DNA of 64,000 nt from Staphylococcus intermedius NCTC 11048 (GTDB lineage Bacteria; Bacillota; Bacilli; Staphylococcales; Staphylococcaceae). Within the stretch, counting starts at the first letter, position 1. Every line of letters begins with the position of its first letter. The DNA lies in contig NZ_PPQH01000029.1 in the NCBI RefSeq assembly GCF_002902385.1, positions 62,001 to 126,000 of the forward strand, read 5' to 3'. The position numbers were made by a program, and so were the translations under genes. Below, piece after piece: positions 1 to 8,956 of the stretch. The notes under the pieces were generated by a model. That model saw only the letters and a program-made list of their open reading frames with translations, did no database searches and had not been told where the DNA came from.

Positions 1-3000
1 TTCTTTTAATAGTTCGTAATCATCGGAATAACCAAGCATTTCACCAGTTCTATCCCAAACAGCTTTTGACTTAACTTTGTTTTTAGGATCGTGCGAAATA
101 ACTGATTCGCTAAAACCGCCGTCCGCCAACCAAGCTAACTCTAAACTATTAACAATACCACCGTTTTCACGACGTCTAACACCTCTAGGGCCCCAACCTG
201 AATTACCATACTGAATGTCATTAGCCCAATTTGAGTTATTAAAGAATGCTAATAGTTGATCGTATCCACTCTTGATATTTGTGTGACCTCTCACAGCAAA
301 ATTCCGGAATGTAGACGGTACATATTGCAATAGACCTTGTGCAAGGTTACCAGTTAAAGCGTTGATGTCTCGAACTGCTGTTGATTGTGTAATGCCAGCG
401 TCTCCGCCTGATTCGCGTTGAATTTGCGCTATAATACCGGTAATTTGTCGGTTTGACGGATTAACACCCATTGCTTTTGCGGCACGAACAATTTCTGGAC
501 GCCATTGTGAAGCAGCTTTTTTACCACCACTTTTGCCGCCTCCGTTATTTCTTTTTAGCCAACTCGTCGGGTCAAATGGCACTCCATGCTTTTGCATTTC
601 ATAGTGTAAGTGTAATCCTGTTGAACTACCGGCACCTTGTCCATCTTCGCGAGGATCACCACCAGAAATACCCAAAAAAGTACCTGGATTAACTTTTTTA
701 GAGCCTGTAAAAGCTAACTTATGCATATGTCCATAAATTGCAGTTAACGCACCACTAACAATACGTACCATATTACCGAAACCACCATTCCAGCCATATG
801 ACGCGTTAGCGGTTCCGCTTAACGTACTATAAACTTTATCGTGCTTATAGTTAATGTCTAAACCATAGTGAGGTCTTGCAAACGGATATCCCGCTCTTGC
901 TGCTGCCGCTGCCGACGGTGCAAAACCGAAGTTTATCCCTTTTGAAAGGTCGATATAACCACCGTCACCGCCTTGCTCTTCAAACCAACTTTTAAACGTG
1001 TTGATTGCAGCGTCTTTTAGTTTTCCAAACATTCCTTTCATCATTTCAAAAGGTAGTTCAGCTTTTTTAGGAATTCCAAAAGAACCAAGACTTACTCCGA
1101 AGCCTTCTAATACTTTGTTTAACAATTTACCTGGTTTGTCCATCCAGTCTAAAACGTCACCGACTTTGTCTTTTAACCAGTTTGCACCTTTACCGGCAAT
1201 GCTTCCCGCTTTTTTTAATGTGTCAGAGACGACTGCTTTACCACTTTTAACAACTTTTCCAGCTAATGCACCAGCGTTACCCATAACGTCGCCAACAACG
1301 CTGTCTCCGTGCTTGTGCTTCTGCGGTTTTTTGCCATTACCTAGTAAATTAAAGCCAGTACCATTTGCAAAGCGTGGCAAAGTACCTTTATTAAATCTAG
1401 GTTGATTACTAAGCATAGCATGTGTTTGTGCACCATTATAGATTGATGATCCTTTCGGCAAGAATGTTGTAGTGTCTTTATTTGGTGTAAGTGCCATTTT
1501 ACCGTTTGGATAACGTATCATTTCATTTCTGAAGCCACCAGGGCCATTGCCACGCCCTTTGTCACCAACTGTTGCAAATGTATCTTGATTGATTTTGCCA
1601 TTTGTTACAAGGTTGTGAGTAGTTGTGTGTGTTGTACCAGTGCTAAATTTCGGTAATGCTTTCATTCCAAGTTTTTTACCTACCCAGTTGACACCATCAA
1701 TCAATTTATTAAGACCTTTTTTAACAGAATTAACCATTCCATTAATATGACCTTTAATTTTGTCGATGATACTCTTTAAACCGTTTTTCATGTTTGTAAA
1801 AGTACGTCTAACACCAGACCACAAACTATTTGCTATACCAGTTACAGAACGCTTAATATCGCCCCATTTTTTAGTTATCCAGTTTTTCAAAGAGTTGAAA
1901 ATATTACGTGTACCATTAAAAAGATTTTGCCACGTTCTTTTGACACTCGACCACAATTGAGCTGCTTTTTGCGTAACAATTCTTTTAATAACAGTCCACG
2001 CAGCAGTTAACCAACGTTTGATATAATCGAATTTTTCTTTTGTACCATTAACTAAATTATTCCACGTTCTCTTAACACCGGCCCAAAGTTGAGAAGCGTA
2101 TTTTATAACCGTATTTTTAACACTTAACCATAAATTTTTTATAAAATTTCTCAAGGAATTGAAAATGTTTTTTGTTCCGTTATACAAATTTTTGACTATA
2201 TTTATAACACCGTTTTTAATAGCATTCCATACGCGCAATGTTGTCGCTTTCATGACATTCCATAACGTCGATAGAAAAATTTTCCACGCTGTAAAATATA
2301 ATTTAACGGCTGTAATCCACGTTTTTATTATAAAAATAACGCCCGATTTAATCGCGCCCCAAATTCCTAATGTAATTCGCTTCAATCCATTGAAAATATT
2401 GACTACAAAATTCTTTAATGAGGTTGTTAAATTTACGATTCCGTTTTTCAAACTATTCCACGTGGATAAAATTCCAGATTTCAAGGAATTCCACGTATTT
2501 ATGCTAAAGTTTTTAATATTGTTCCATGTGTTAGCAAAGAAATTCTTTAATGCTGCAAATATCGAAATAGCACCGTTTTTAATACTGTTCCATATCATAA
2601 AAACCGCATTTCTAAAATCGGCGTTAGTTTTCCATAAATGGATAATTAATGCGATAAAAGATCCAAGCGCAATCATAATTAGGCCTACTGGACCTGTCAT
2701 AAATCGAATTGCTAAACCTAAACCTTTTGCTGCGATTGCTGCTGCTTTTGTTGCTAATGAGTATTTACCAGTCATTACCGTCATTAAAGACATTTGACCT
2801 CTACTCACCATCAAAGCGGTTTTTAATAACGCTTGAGTACTAGTGTATATTTTAGTTGCTAAGTTTAATGCTTTAGTTTTTACGTACGCAATGCCTTGTT
2901 GTATAGCTAACCTTTTAACTTGCGTTGCTAAGGTGCTATATAAACCTTTTGCCAAACCGATGATTCCGTTATTTGCTAATGTTGCACCACCGAATAACTT

Positions 3001-5076
3001 TGTTGCTAACGTCGCTTTACCTGTTGTCCCTATTAGTAAACCAAAAAGCCCTTTTAATCGACCTAATGGACCTAACAACAAACCAACAGCAACTGCTCCA
3101 ACTTTGATAATACCGCCAAATGCTATTAAACTAGCAATCACTCTACCTATAACTGGATGAGCTTCGAGCATTTTGCCTACCCATTCACTTACAACATTCG
3201 CCACTTTTAACACTTGTTCGCCTACTGGTGCAGTCGCTTTCACAAACTGAACTAAAATATTTACGATATTACCAATTAATTGACCGACGGCGGGTGCGTT
3301 TCTTTGAGTATAGGCAATAAAATCTTTAAAGCCTTGTGACTGATCTAATGTAGCAGCCCAATTTTTAAATCGCTCTGTTAAATTGTCTAATCCTTTTAAA
3401 GCCCATTCAGTTTGTCCGCTAAATGCTTTAAATAAATTGATAATACCTAAAAATGTATTGCCAAACACACTACCTAATACGGGTAAATTAGCTTTAGTAT
3501 AATCAATAAATGATTTAATACCTGTTTGTGTTTCTGCTTTACTTACCCAAACATCAAACTTTTTAGATAAGTTTTCTAAGCCTTGAGCTGTCCAGCTAAA
3601 CAGTGGACCAAACATTGTAAAAATCCTAGTAAGACCGTTACCTAAATAACCCGCCGAATTAAGTATGTTTTGGAATATAGCCGGTCCTCTCGTATTAATC
3701 ATATCAAAAGCAGCTAAAGCATTTTCAGAAGAAGTTACCCAGTTGTACATTTTAAGACTTGCTTCGGCGATTTGATTAGCTGTTTGTGTTAAAAATGGGT
3801 TTAAGATAATCAAAGCTCTTTTCGCTGTATTAATACCGTTTGTCATAGTATTAAAAATTGCAGCTTGATTTTGAGCGATAAGACTTTCCCACGTCTTTTT
3901 TAAACTTTTTAAAGATGATTGGTAGTTCTTAACCTCAGTTGTAACTTTTAAAGTTTTATCCTCCAACATTTGTAATGCGGACGTCGCTTGTTTTACAAAT
4001 GCAAAAGCAGCTCCACCGGCGATTCCAAATGCTCCACCTAATCCTACGACACCGCCAGCAACACTTGCAGTACTAGCACCTATCGCCATAATAGATGTAG
4101 TAGCAGCGCCAGCCATAGGTACAATAGCGGGTAACACTGCCATAACAACACCTTTAAAAGTACCACCTAAAACCTCTTCGACATTGCGAAAAGCTGTACC
4201 AATTCTGTTAATACGGGCGATTAAAGTTTTAGAATCTTCTTGTATAGCGTTAAGGCTAGTTCTACTTGTTTTACTAAATCTATTAATATTTCTTTGAGTA
4301 AGACTTAAAGATGTATCAATACCTTTAAAGGAATTGTTCAGTTGAGTAACATGAAAGCGAACTTTATTAAACTCAACCGCTGAACGTCCTGATAACTTTT
4401 TAAAGTCAACATCTTTAATTCCTTTATTGATTTTTGTCATTGTTTCGTCAGACACTCGTCCAACTTTTTTAAGTTCTTTAGACGCTTGATCTAACGAAAT
4501 ATTAACGTTATCTAAATTTTTAGTATAGGCAGCAAATGCATCTTGTTTCATTTGCTTGCGTAATTTTGAATCGGAATCTCTTAACGAGTCTAGTTGATCC
4601 TTTGTTTTAGACAACGATAAAGCCATAATTTTTGATTCGCCTTTAAATCTATCGGCGAATTTAATTTGATTTAAAGATACGGCTTGTTCTTTTAAGTTTT
4701 TAACATCTTTAGTAAGTGTTTTAAACGCTTTTTGTGATTTTTTTGACATTGAATCAAAATCAACGTCTTTAATCGCTTTGTCCAAGTTTTTCATAGTAGT
4801 ATTTGCTACTGTACCAGTTTCTTTGTACTCTTTTCGCACTTTATCAAGTTCGTTATAAAAACCTGATAAATCAACGTCGTCACCAGTTTTGGTTAAAGTT
4901 TTATTTAATTTATTCGCTTGTTTATCCATTAAGTCAAAGCGTTTGCCAAAATTCTTTTCAGTCTTTTGAGTTACTGCGTCAAATTCAGCTAACTTTCTTT
5001 CCATTCTTGATACACCACGATTAAAACCGTTAACATCAGCGTCAAAGCGTACGGAAACCTTGTCAATCTCAGCCAT
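1..5076 (-). CDS. Tail tape measure protein with M23 peptidase and SLT lysozyme domains (partial, C-terminus outside window)
   Basis: Sets tail length and, through its cell-wall hydrolase domains, probably helps DNA entry across peptidoglycan. The frame is open from ATG 5076 (AGAGGTGA six bases upstream) to the window edge, about 1,692 residues. The N-terminal third is coiled-coil-like; residues of about 850-1,150 hold degenerate repeats containing W-x2-V-K/R-x-T-W/F. An M23 endopeptidase follows, with zinc ligands in PHYGLD (His about 1403) and HLH (His 1489 and 1491), then a lytic transglycosylase domain with RESGG (Glu about 1555) and GLLQY. This size and domain order resemble the long tape measure proteins of phiSLT-like staphylococcal phages. 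It follows the tail chaperone frameshift pair, as expected. The missing C-terminus prevents a full length estimate. Confidence 0.93.
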   Translation of the reverse strand, partial: MAEIDKVSVRFDADVNGFNRGVSRMERKLAEFDAVTQKTEKNFGKRFDLMDKQANKLNKTLTKTGDDVDLSGFYNELDKVRKEYKETGTVANTTMKNLDKAIKDVDFDSMSKKSQKAFKTLTKDVKNLKEQAVSLNQIKFADRFKGESKIMALSLSKTKDQLDSLRDSDSKLRKQMKQDAFAAYTKNLDNVNISLDQASKELKKVGRVSDETMTKINKGIKDVDFKKLSGRSAVEFNKVRFHVTQLNNSFKGIDTSLSLTQRNINRFSKTSRTSLNAIQEDSKTLIARINRIGTAFRNVEEVLGGTFKGVVMAVLPAIVPMAGAATTSIMAIGASTASVAGGVVGLGGAFGIAGGAAFAFVKQATSALQMLEDKTLKVTTEVKNYQSSLKSLKKTWESLIAQNQAAIFNTMTNGINTAKRALIILNPFLTQTANQIAEASLKMYNWVTSSENALAAFDMINTRGPAIFQNILNSAGYLGNGLTRIFTMFGPLFSWTAQGLENLSKKFDVWVSKAETQTGIKSFIDYTKANLPVLGSVFGNTFLGIINLFKAFSGQTEWALKGLDNLTERFKNWAATLDQSQGFKDFIAYTQRNAPAVGQLIGNIVNILVQFVKATAPVGEQVLKVANVVSEWVGKMLEAHPVIGRVIASLIAFGGIIKVGAVAVGLLLGPLGRLKGLFGLLIGTTGKATLATKLFGGATLANNGIIGLAKGLYSTLATQVKRLAIQQGIAYVKTKALNLATKIYTSTQALLKTALMVSRGQMSLMTVMTGKYSLATKAAAIAAKGLGLAIRFMTGPVGLIMIALGSFIALIIHLWKTNADFRNAVFMIWNSIKNGAISIFAALKNFFANTWNNIKNFSINTWNSLKSGILSTWNSLKNGIVNLTTSLKNFVVNIFNGLKRITLGIWGAIKSGVIFIIKTWITAVKLYFTAWKIFLSTLWNVMKATTLRVWNAIKNGVINIVKNLYNGTKNIFNSLRNFIKNLWLSVKNTVIKYASQLWAGVKRTWNNLVNGTKEKFDYIKRWLTAAWTVIKRIVTQKAAQLWSSVKRTWQNLFNGTRNIFNSLKNWITKKWGDIKRSVTGIANSLWSGVRRTFTNMKNGLKSIIDKIKGHINGMVNSVKKGLNKLIDGVNWVGKKLGMKALPKFSTGTTHTTTHNLVTNGKINQDTFATVGDKGRGNGPGGFRNEMIRYPNGKMALTPNKDTTTFLPKGSSIYNGAQTHAMLSNQPRFNKGTLPRFANGTGFNLLGNGKKPQKHKHGDSVVGDVMGNAGALAGKVVKSGKAVVSDTLKKAGSIAGKGANWLKDKVGDVLDWMDKPGKLLNKVLEGFGVSLGSFGIPKKAELPFEMMKGMFGKLKDAAINTFKSWFEEQGGDGGYIDLSKGINFGFAPSAAAAARAGYPFARPHYGLDINYKHDKVYSTLSGTANASYGWNGGFGNMVRIVSGALTAIYGHMHKLAFTGSKKVNPGTFLGISGGDPREDGQGAGSSTGLHLHYEMQKHGVPFDPTSWLKRNNGGGKSGGKKAASQWRPEIVRAAKAMGVNPSNRQITGIIAQIQRESGGDAGITQSTAVRDINALTGNLAQGLLQYVPSTFRNFAVRGHTNIKSGYDQLLAFFNNSNWANDIQYGNSGWGPRGVRRRENGGIVNSLELAWLADGGFSESVISHDPKNKVKSKAVWDRTGEMLGYSDDYELLKE

Positions 5077-5096
5077 TTACTTCACCTCTCTTTATA

Positions 5097-5950
5097 TCAC
5101 GAGTTTTCTATTCGTTTGATTTTGTCAAAGTCGTCCCAATTTAAATCTTTTCTGGTTAAAACTTGTGTGTTTTGATTCGTTGATTCATCAGCACTTAATT
5201 GTTTTAAGAATTTTTGCGCTGCTTTTGCTTGTTCTTTTGTTTGAGGGTTCGACAATGACCGTGATACGTGATTGATGTATAACTCTTGACGTTGTATTTT
5301 CGCTTTTTCTTCTTCTTCGTTGAAGTGAATTAATAAATAACCTAGTAAATCGACAGTTGGTGTGTTAAGAACTTGTTCTCTACCGCCCAAAATATTTGAT
5401 AGCTTATATACAAAAGCATCTTCTATACTTATTTGTTCGCGTTCTTCATTTGTTCTTCTGCTGTTTTGGGTTTCATGAATGCTAGAGCCTTTCCCAATTT
5501 TTTCGAAAGTGATTGAACGCGTTTAACAATCTTTTCAATATCATTAACTTCGATAACTGCTTCAGCAATTTCAAAGTACGTGTCCATGTCTTGTAGTTCT
5601 AAATAATCTTGCGAGATTCCGCTAGTCACCGATAAAATTTCAGTTGTACGTTGTGGCACTTCCTCAATTAAGAAACCTAGCGCGTTTAAAATATCGAATA
5701 CATTAAATTCTTCGCTTCTAAAAATATCTTCAAAATCAAAGCCTTCTGTTAAGTTTTCAATTAAATTGCCAACAGTTTTTTGGAAATCTTTATTGCTTTG
5801 TAGATCCTTTTGTGTTTCGTTTAAGATTTTTGTTAAAGCTGCAAATTGTCGTGGTCTAATCGCTTCGATTTCAATGGCTACTGATTCATTTGTATCTACA
5901 AAGTTCCCTTCACGATCTTGATTAAATTTCTTTAAATTTACTTTAGTCAT
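5097..5950 (-). CDS. Tail assembly chaperone, frameshifted long form (gpGT-like)
   Basis: The G frame can slip -1 at GGGAAAG (5495 to 5489), which is in the correct X XXY YYZ phase: TTG GGA AAG. After slippage the frame is open from codon 154 through the former stop and on to 5097, giving about 284 residues. The downstream T frame has no convincing start of its own; the only candidate is an unconvincing TTG at 5390. GGGAAAG is the heptamer used by lambda G/GT. The T part would contact the tape measure protein encoded 20 bases downstream. The slippage itself is inferred from sequence. Confidence 0.85.
5429..5950 (-). CDS. Tail assembly chaperone, short form (gpG-like)
   Basis: 173-residue acidic protein between the major tail protein and tape measure genes, where siphoviruses encode the chaperone that coats the tape measure protein during tail assembly. 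It starts at ATG 5950 after GGAGGAATT. I recognise no specific domain; the call rests on position, size and the frameshift signal near its 3' end. It is read alone when ribosomes do not slip. The C-terminus is Lys- and Asn-rich. Confidence 0.85.
   Translation of the reverse strand: MTKVNLKKFNQDREGNFVDTNESVAIEIEAIRPRQFAALTKILNETQKDLQSNKDFQKTVGNLIENLTEGFDFEDIFRSEEFNVFDILNALGFLIEEVPQRTTEILSVTSGISQDYLELQDMDTYFEIAEAVIEVNDIEKIVKRVQSLSKKLGKALAFMKPKTAEEQMKNANK
5489..5495 (-). promoter_or_regulatory. Programmed -1 ribosomal frameshift heptamer GGGAAAG
   Basis: In-phase slippery site at codons 152-154 of the chaperone gene (TTG GGA AAG). The -1 frame stays open across the zero-frame stop at 5429-5431. 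Conserved G/GT logic of long-tailed phages supports function. Confidence 0.85.
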
Positions 5951-5988
5951 TTATAATTCCTCCGATTTTAAAATTTATAATTAAACAT

Positions 5989-6012
5989 AAAAAAATGGGG
6001 CGTATAGCCCCA
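5989..6012 (-). terminator. Intrinsic terminator after the major tail protein gene
   Basis: On the minus strand GGGGC-TATAC-GCCCC is followed by a run of seven T, six bases after the tail protein stop. It probably attenuates readthrough so that tail tube protein is made in excess of the chaperone and tape measure proteins. Confidence 0.8.
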
Positions 6013-6017
6013 CGTTA

Positions 6018-7013
6018 TTACTCTTGATTTTCAACTGTAATTTGAATAGTACCCGTTACACGACCAGAGTCTTGTGCTGTCGCTGTAATGTCAACAACGC
6101 CCTCACCAACGCCTGTAACTTCTCCAGTATCTGCGTTAACTGTCGCAACACTATCATTGTTACCAGAATATTTAAGTGCTTTGTTTGCTGTATCTGGTTG
6201 CACTGTTGCTGTAATTCTTGTGCTTTCTAAAGGTTTAATCGTTTCTTTATCTGCTGTTAAATTAATTGATGTTACATTAGGTTTACTGGTATTTTGTACG
6301 TCGTCCAAACGTGTAGAAACCTCTTTTGATAATTGTCCATTTAAAACTTCGTTCCATGTAGGTAATACACCGTTAGGGTCAGTTTCTCCAGTAAAGAAGT
6401 AGTTACCTTTTTTATTCGCGTCAGCACCATCACGTACGTAAGCGATAAATTCCATTTCAAATGTACCTTGTTCGTTACCGAAAGCACGTTCGGCTTCTGA
6501 GTTTGAAGCAGCTTTATAAATATTAATATCACGCGAATGGTCGTTACCTGCAAAACGTGGGTGAATACGAATTGGTTTACCACGACGACGGTTAGAAGCT
6601 CCTAACGGGCTATCTGTAACACCTGTCACGTCACCTGATTCGTCGGTAACATCTTCAGTACCAGCAATCGCTAATTTAAGAATATCAATTGTTTCTTGTC
6701 CGGCAACAATCTTGACAGTTACACCATAAGAAACTACACGCTGATCGTATGCACCGTTTCCGTAATCTTGGAATGTAATGTCTTCAAAGTCCGGTTCAAA
6801 CGATACTGAACCGCCCTCAACTTGTAAATACGAACGTGTGTCACCGTTTTTACCATCAAATTTAATTAAATCATCGCCCTCACCGATTAAGATATCAGCA
6901 AGTCCGAACATGATTTCATCGTCCCCACTACGTTTAGCGGTTTGTGCAAAGTGTTGCATGTTTAATTTCAAAAAATCTTTCTTTTGTGTAAATGGATATT
7001 TTTTCATCTCCAC
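6018..7013 (-). CDS. Major tail protein with C-terminal Ig-like (Big_2) domain
   Basis: 331 residues; forms the tail tube. The start is GTG 7013 with AGGAGG seven bases upstream. The N-terminus holds KLNMQHFA, similar to the L-x-LQ-x-FA leader motif of many siphovirus structural proteins. The last 85 or so residues form a bacterial Ig-like fold: TSINLTADKETIKPLEST, then ALKYSGNNDSVATV and GVGEGVVDITA. Such domains decorate the tail surface and may bind cell-surface sugars. Position before the chaperone pair and the strong terminator support the call. Confidence 0.88.
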   Translation of the reverse strand: MEMKKYPFTQKKDFLKLNMQHFAQTAKRSGDDEIMFGLADILIGEGDDLIKFDGKNGDTRSYLQVEGGSVSFEPDFEDITFQDYGNGAYDQRVVSYGVTVKIVAGQETIDILKLAIAGTEDVTDESGDVTGVTDSPLGASNRRRGKPIRIHPRFAGNDHSRDINIYKAASNSEAERAFGNEQGTFEMEFIAYVRDGADANKKGNYFFTGETDPNGVLPTWNEVLNGQLSKEVSTRLDDVQNTSKPNVTSINLTADKETIKPLESTRITATVQPDTANKALKYSGNNDSVATVNADTGEVTGVGEGVVDITATAQDSGRVTGTIQITVENQE

Positions 7014-7043
7014 GTTATTTCCTCCTTAATATAAAAAACACGC

Positions 7044-7454
7044 TCATTCCTGAACGTGTTTAATCTCTTTAATATATGCTTGAAAATTAATGCTATAACT
7101 CATGATTTTATCTTCATCTACACCAAGTCTGGCTGGAAGATGGAGCGCTTCGATAGAGTACACTTTAAAATTAAGCTCTCTATCTTCTAATTGCACTCTC
7201 ATAATTATGTCTTGTAATTGATGTAGTAAATTATAAATTTTGTCTGCTACATTGTATGCTTTTTCAAAATTTGATGATTTAATAAGCACTTGATAATTAG
7301 GTTTAACCAACACACCTTTGTAACTACTTGGACGCTCGCCAGATTCGCTATAAACCGTCACTATATTATCATTAACACTACTGTAATTAATGGTATAGTA
7401 CATATCATTATCAAGTGCATTTTTTATATAATTTTTTAACGGTTGCTCAATCAT
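7044..7454 (-). CDS. Tail terminator / minor capsid-like protein
   Basis: 136 residues, directly before the major tail protein and after the HK97 gp10-like gene, the place of the tail terminator that caps the tail tube at the head-tail joint. The mixed alpha/beta composition and length fit that family. No decisive motif is visible, so the call rests mainly on gene order. It begins four bases after the preceding gene ends. Confidence 0.65.
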   Translation of the reverse strand: MIEQPLKNYIKNALDNDMYYTINYSSVNDNIVTVYSESGERPSSYKGVLVKPNYQVLIKSSNFEKAYNVADKIYNLLHQLQDIIMRVQLEDRELNFKVYSIEALHLPARLGVDEDKIMSYSINFQAYIKEIKHVQE

Positions 7455-7458
7455 ATAG

Positions 7459-7941
7459 CTACTCCCAACTTTCTTTTAACGAATCAGAGATAGTTTGATA
7501 CCAGTTATCTTTATTTAAAATAGCTGCATTATGCAAATATTTTCTTCCAGGTTGAAAACCACCAACAGGCGATTTTGCTCTTGTTATTTCACCGCGTCCG
7601 TTATAGTAATAATCGGGGTGTTTAACACCGCGACGATACAAAGGATACACACCTTTTCTTTCGTGTTCTTCGTGCCGCCTTAAAGCATATTTTAGGTTTG
7701 ATCCTGTAACTGATGAAGCGACACCGTTTCTAAACGATGTTTTTGATTGAATAGAGTTTTCAAGTTCACCGTCTTGCCTAGGTGCCAGTGCTTTACTATC
7801 GCTTTCCATTTCCAAGCTAAATAATCCGACGTTTTTTCGTAACGCTTTATCAAATCTTTCTTTGCTTCCCGCAAATTTGCCCTCTAAAGCACGAATTCTA
7901 CTCGAATCAATAGTAACACGCATGTTTTTACTATTAGGCAT
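7459..7941 (-). CDS. HK97 gp10-like tail completion protein
   Basis: 160 residues with the pattern of this family: a helical N-terminus (IRALEGKFAGSKERFDKAL), then ALAPRQDGELENSI, then the SNLKYALRRHEEH segment, and an aromatic/basic C-terminus ending PGRKYLHNA. The family sits at the head-tail interface of HK97- and SPP1-type siphoviruses. It overlaps the upstream head-closure gene by 8 bases, implying translational coupling. Confidence 0.8.
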   Translation of the reverse strand: MPNSKNMRVTIDSSRIRALEGKFAGSKERFDKALRKNVGLFSLEMESDSKALAPRQDGELENSIQSKTSFRNGVASSVTGSNLKYALRRHEEHERKGVYPLYRRGVKHPDYYYNGRGEITRAKSPVGGFQPGRKYLHNAAILNKDNWYQTISDSLKESWE

Positions 7942-8275
7942 CTACAATTAACGTCCTAAAGTATACTTTGTTTGCCGTTAAGTTTGTTGTTTCTGTATGT
8001 GTTTTGATAGTGCCATTTTTAGTTATTCCTCCAATTGTTGTATAAGTTACTTTCGCACCGTCTACAATTGGAAAATTTGGTAACACGTCTATTTTATCAC
8101 TAGCGTCAGTGATTGCTAGCATTTCATTTCTGCGTACTTCACCGTTTTCAACTACCCTACACTTACCAGAAACTTTTTTTGTTAACGGCTGACCGTAATC
8201 GTTTAATTTAATTCGTCCTTTATCATCAAGTGTAGGCACTTCGATTGTTATGGATTGGTTCATTACTGGTTTCAT
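7934..8275 (-). CDS. Head closure protein (SPP1 gp16-like)
   Basis: 113 residues, largely beta by composition, located between the connector and tail completion genes. SPP1 gp16-type proteins plug the packaged head and dock the tail. It overlaps its neighbours on both sides by 4 and 8 bases, so the four connector genes are translated together. The assignment is by order and size rather than by a distinctive motif. Confidence 0.7.
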   Translation of the reverse strand: MKPVMNQSITIEVPTLDDKGRIKLNDYGQPLTKKVSGKCRVVENGEVRRNEMLAITDASDKIDVLPNFPIVDGAKVTYTTIGGITKNGTIKTHTETTNLTANKVYFRTLIVDA

Positions 8276-8643
8276 ATCAATCTACCTACACGCGCAATAT
8301 TTGATTTTGTCGCTTCGTCTAATCGTCGAATCAATTCTAACAAGCGAGGGCTTATATTATCGTCAAAAGATACACTCACATCTTTAACGCTGTAATTTTT
8401 AACGCCTTGCCTCCGCAACATACCAAAACCTTCTTCTTCCGCCTCAATGTTATACAACGCTTGTAAAGCGACCATACGCGCCGACAAGGTAATTTTAGGG
8501 TAATTAATCAATAAATCATTTACCTCTTCTTGTGCGGCGAATATGTGCTGATTAACGACATTTTCATCAAGACTTTTATAATATTCATTTGTCGGCATGT
8601 TATTAATGTATTTAATCACTTGTTCAGTGGTTACATTTGCCAT
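8272..8643 (-). CDS. Head-tail connector (SPP1 gp15-like adaptor)
   Basis: 123 residues, mainly helical, with an N-terminal segment (TTEQVIKYINNMP) and a C-terminal helix (ISPRLLELIRRLD). This is the usual layout of the ring adaptor that sits below the portal. It lies downstream of the capsid gene and upstream of head closure, as in SPP1-type head modules. It ends in a 4-base overlap with the next gene. Confidence 0.75.
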   Translation of the reverse strand: MANVTTEQVIKYINNMPTNEYYKSLDENVVNQHIFAAQEEVNDLLINYPKITLSARMVALQALYNIEAEEEGFGMLRRQGVKNYSVKDVSVSFDDNISPRLLELIRRLDEATKSNIARVGRLI

Positions 8644-8654
8644 AACTTACCACC

Positions 8655-8942
8655 TCAGACTTTATAACTATCTAACGCTTTAAGATAGTCAGAACGGATA
8701 GGACCTGTTTTCCCTGTCGGAATAACTTCGATGCCAAATTCGTCGACGATCTTTTGGAGATCGCTAACCTTTAAATCATTAATATCACCGTATTGAGATA
8801 AATCTTTTTGATTACTTATCGACATATCTAAATACGGTTTCAAAGATTGTGCGTACTTATCTTCTAATTCGATTAAATCACCTTTGCGATAAATGTTACC
8901 TTTATACGCAATTACTCCATCTTTAATAATATATTTATTCAT
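8655..8942 (-). CDS. Small head-region protein with C-terminal HeH/SAP-like segment
   Basis: 95 residues. The N-terminus is a short beta module (IIKDGVIAYKGNIYRKGDL). The C-terminus (LKVSDLQKIVDEFGIEVIP then GPIRSDYLKALD) resembles the HeH/LEM/SAP helix-extension-helix folds found in small proteins after phage capsid genes. Role unknown, possibly nucleic-acid or capsid contact during assembly. Confident as a gene because of tight spacing in the head operon; function is tentative. Confidence 0.7.
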   Translation of the reverse strand: MNKYIIKDGVIAYKGNIYRKGDLIELEDKYAQSLKPYLDMSISNQKDLSQYGDINDLKVSDLQKIVDEFGIEVIPTGKTGPIRSDYLKALDSYKV

Positions 8943-8956
8943 AAGGAATCACGCCT

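Noticed and set aside
998-1405. 135-codon plus-strand open frame
   Set aside because: Antisense to the tape measure gene; Pro/Ser-rich shadow without family resemblance.
2159-2797. 212-codon open frame on the plus strand
   Set aside because: Lies wholly antisense to the tape measure gene; its hydrophobic, Ile/Phe/His-rich translation is the complement of the AT-rich repeats, and there is no ribosome site.
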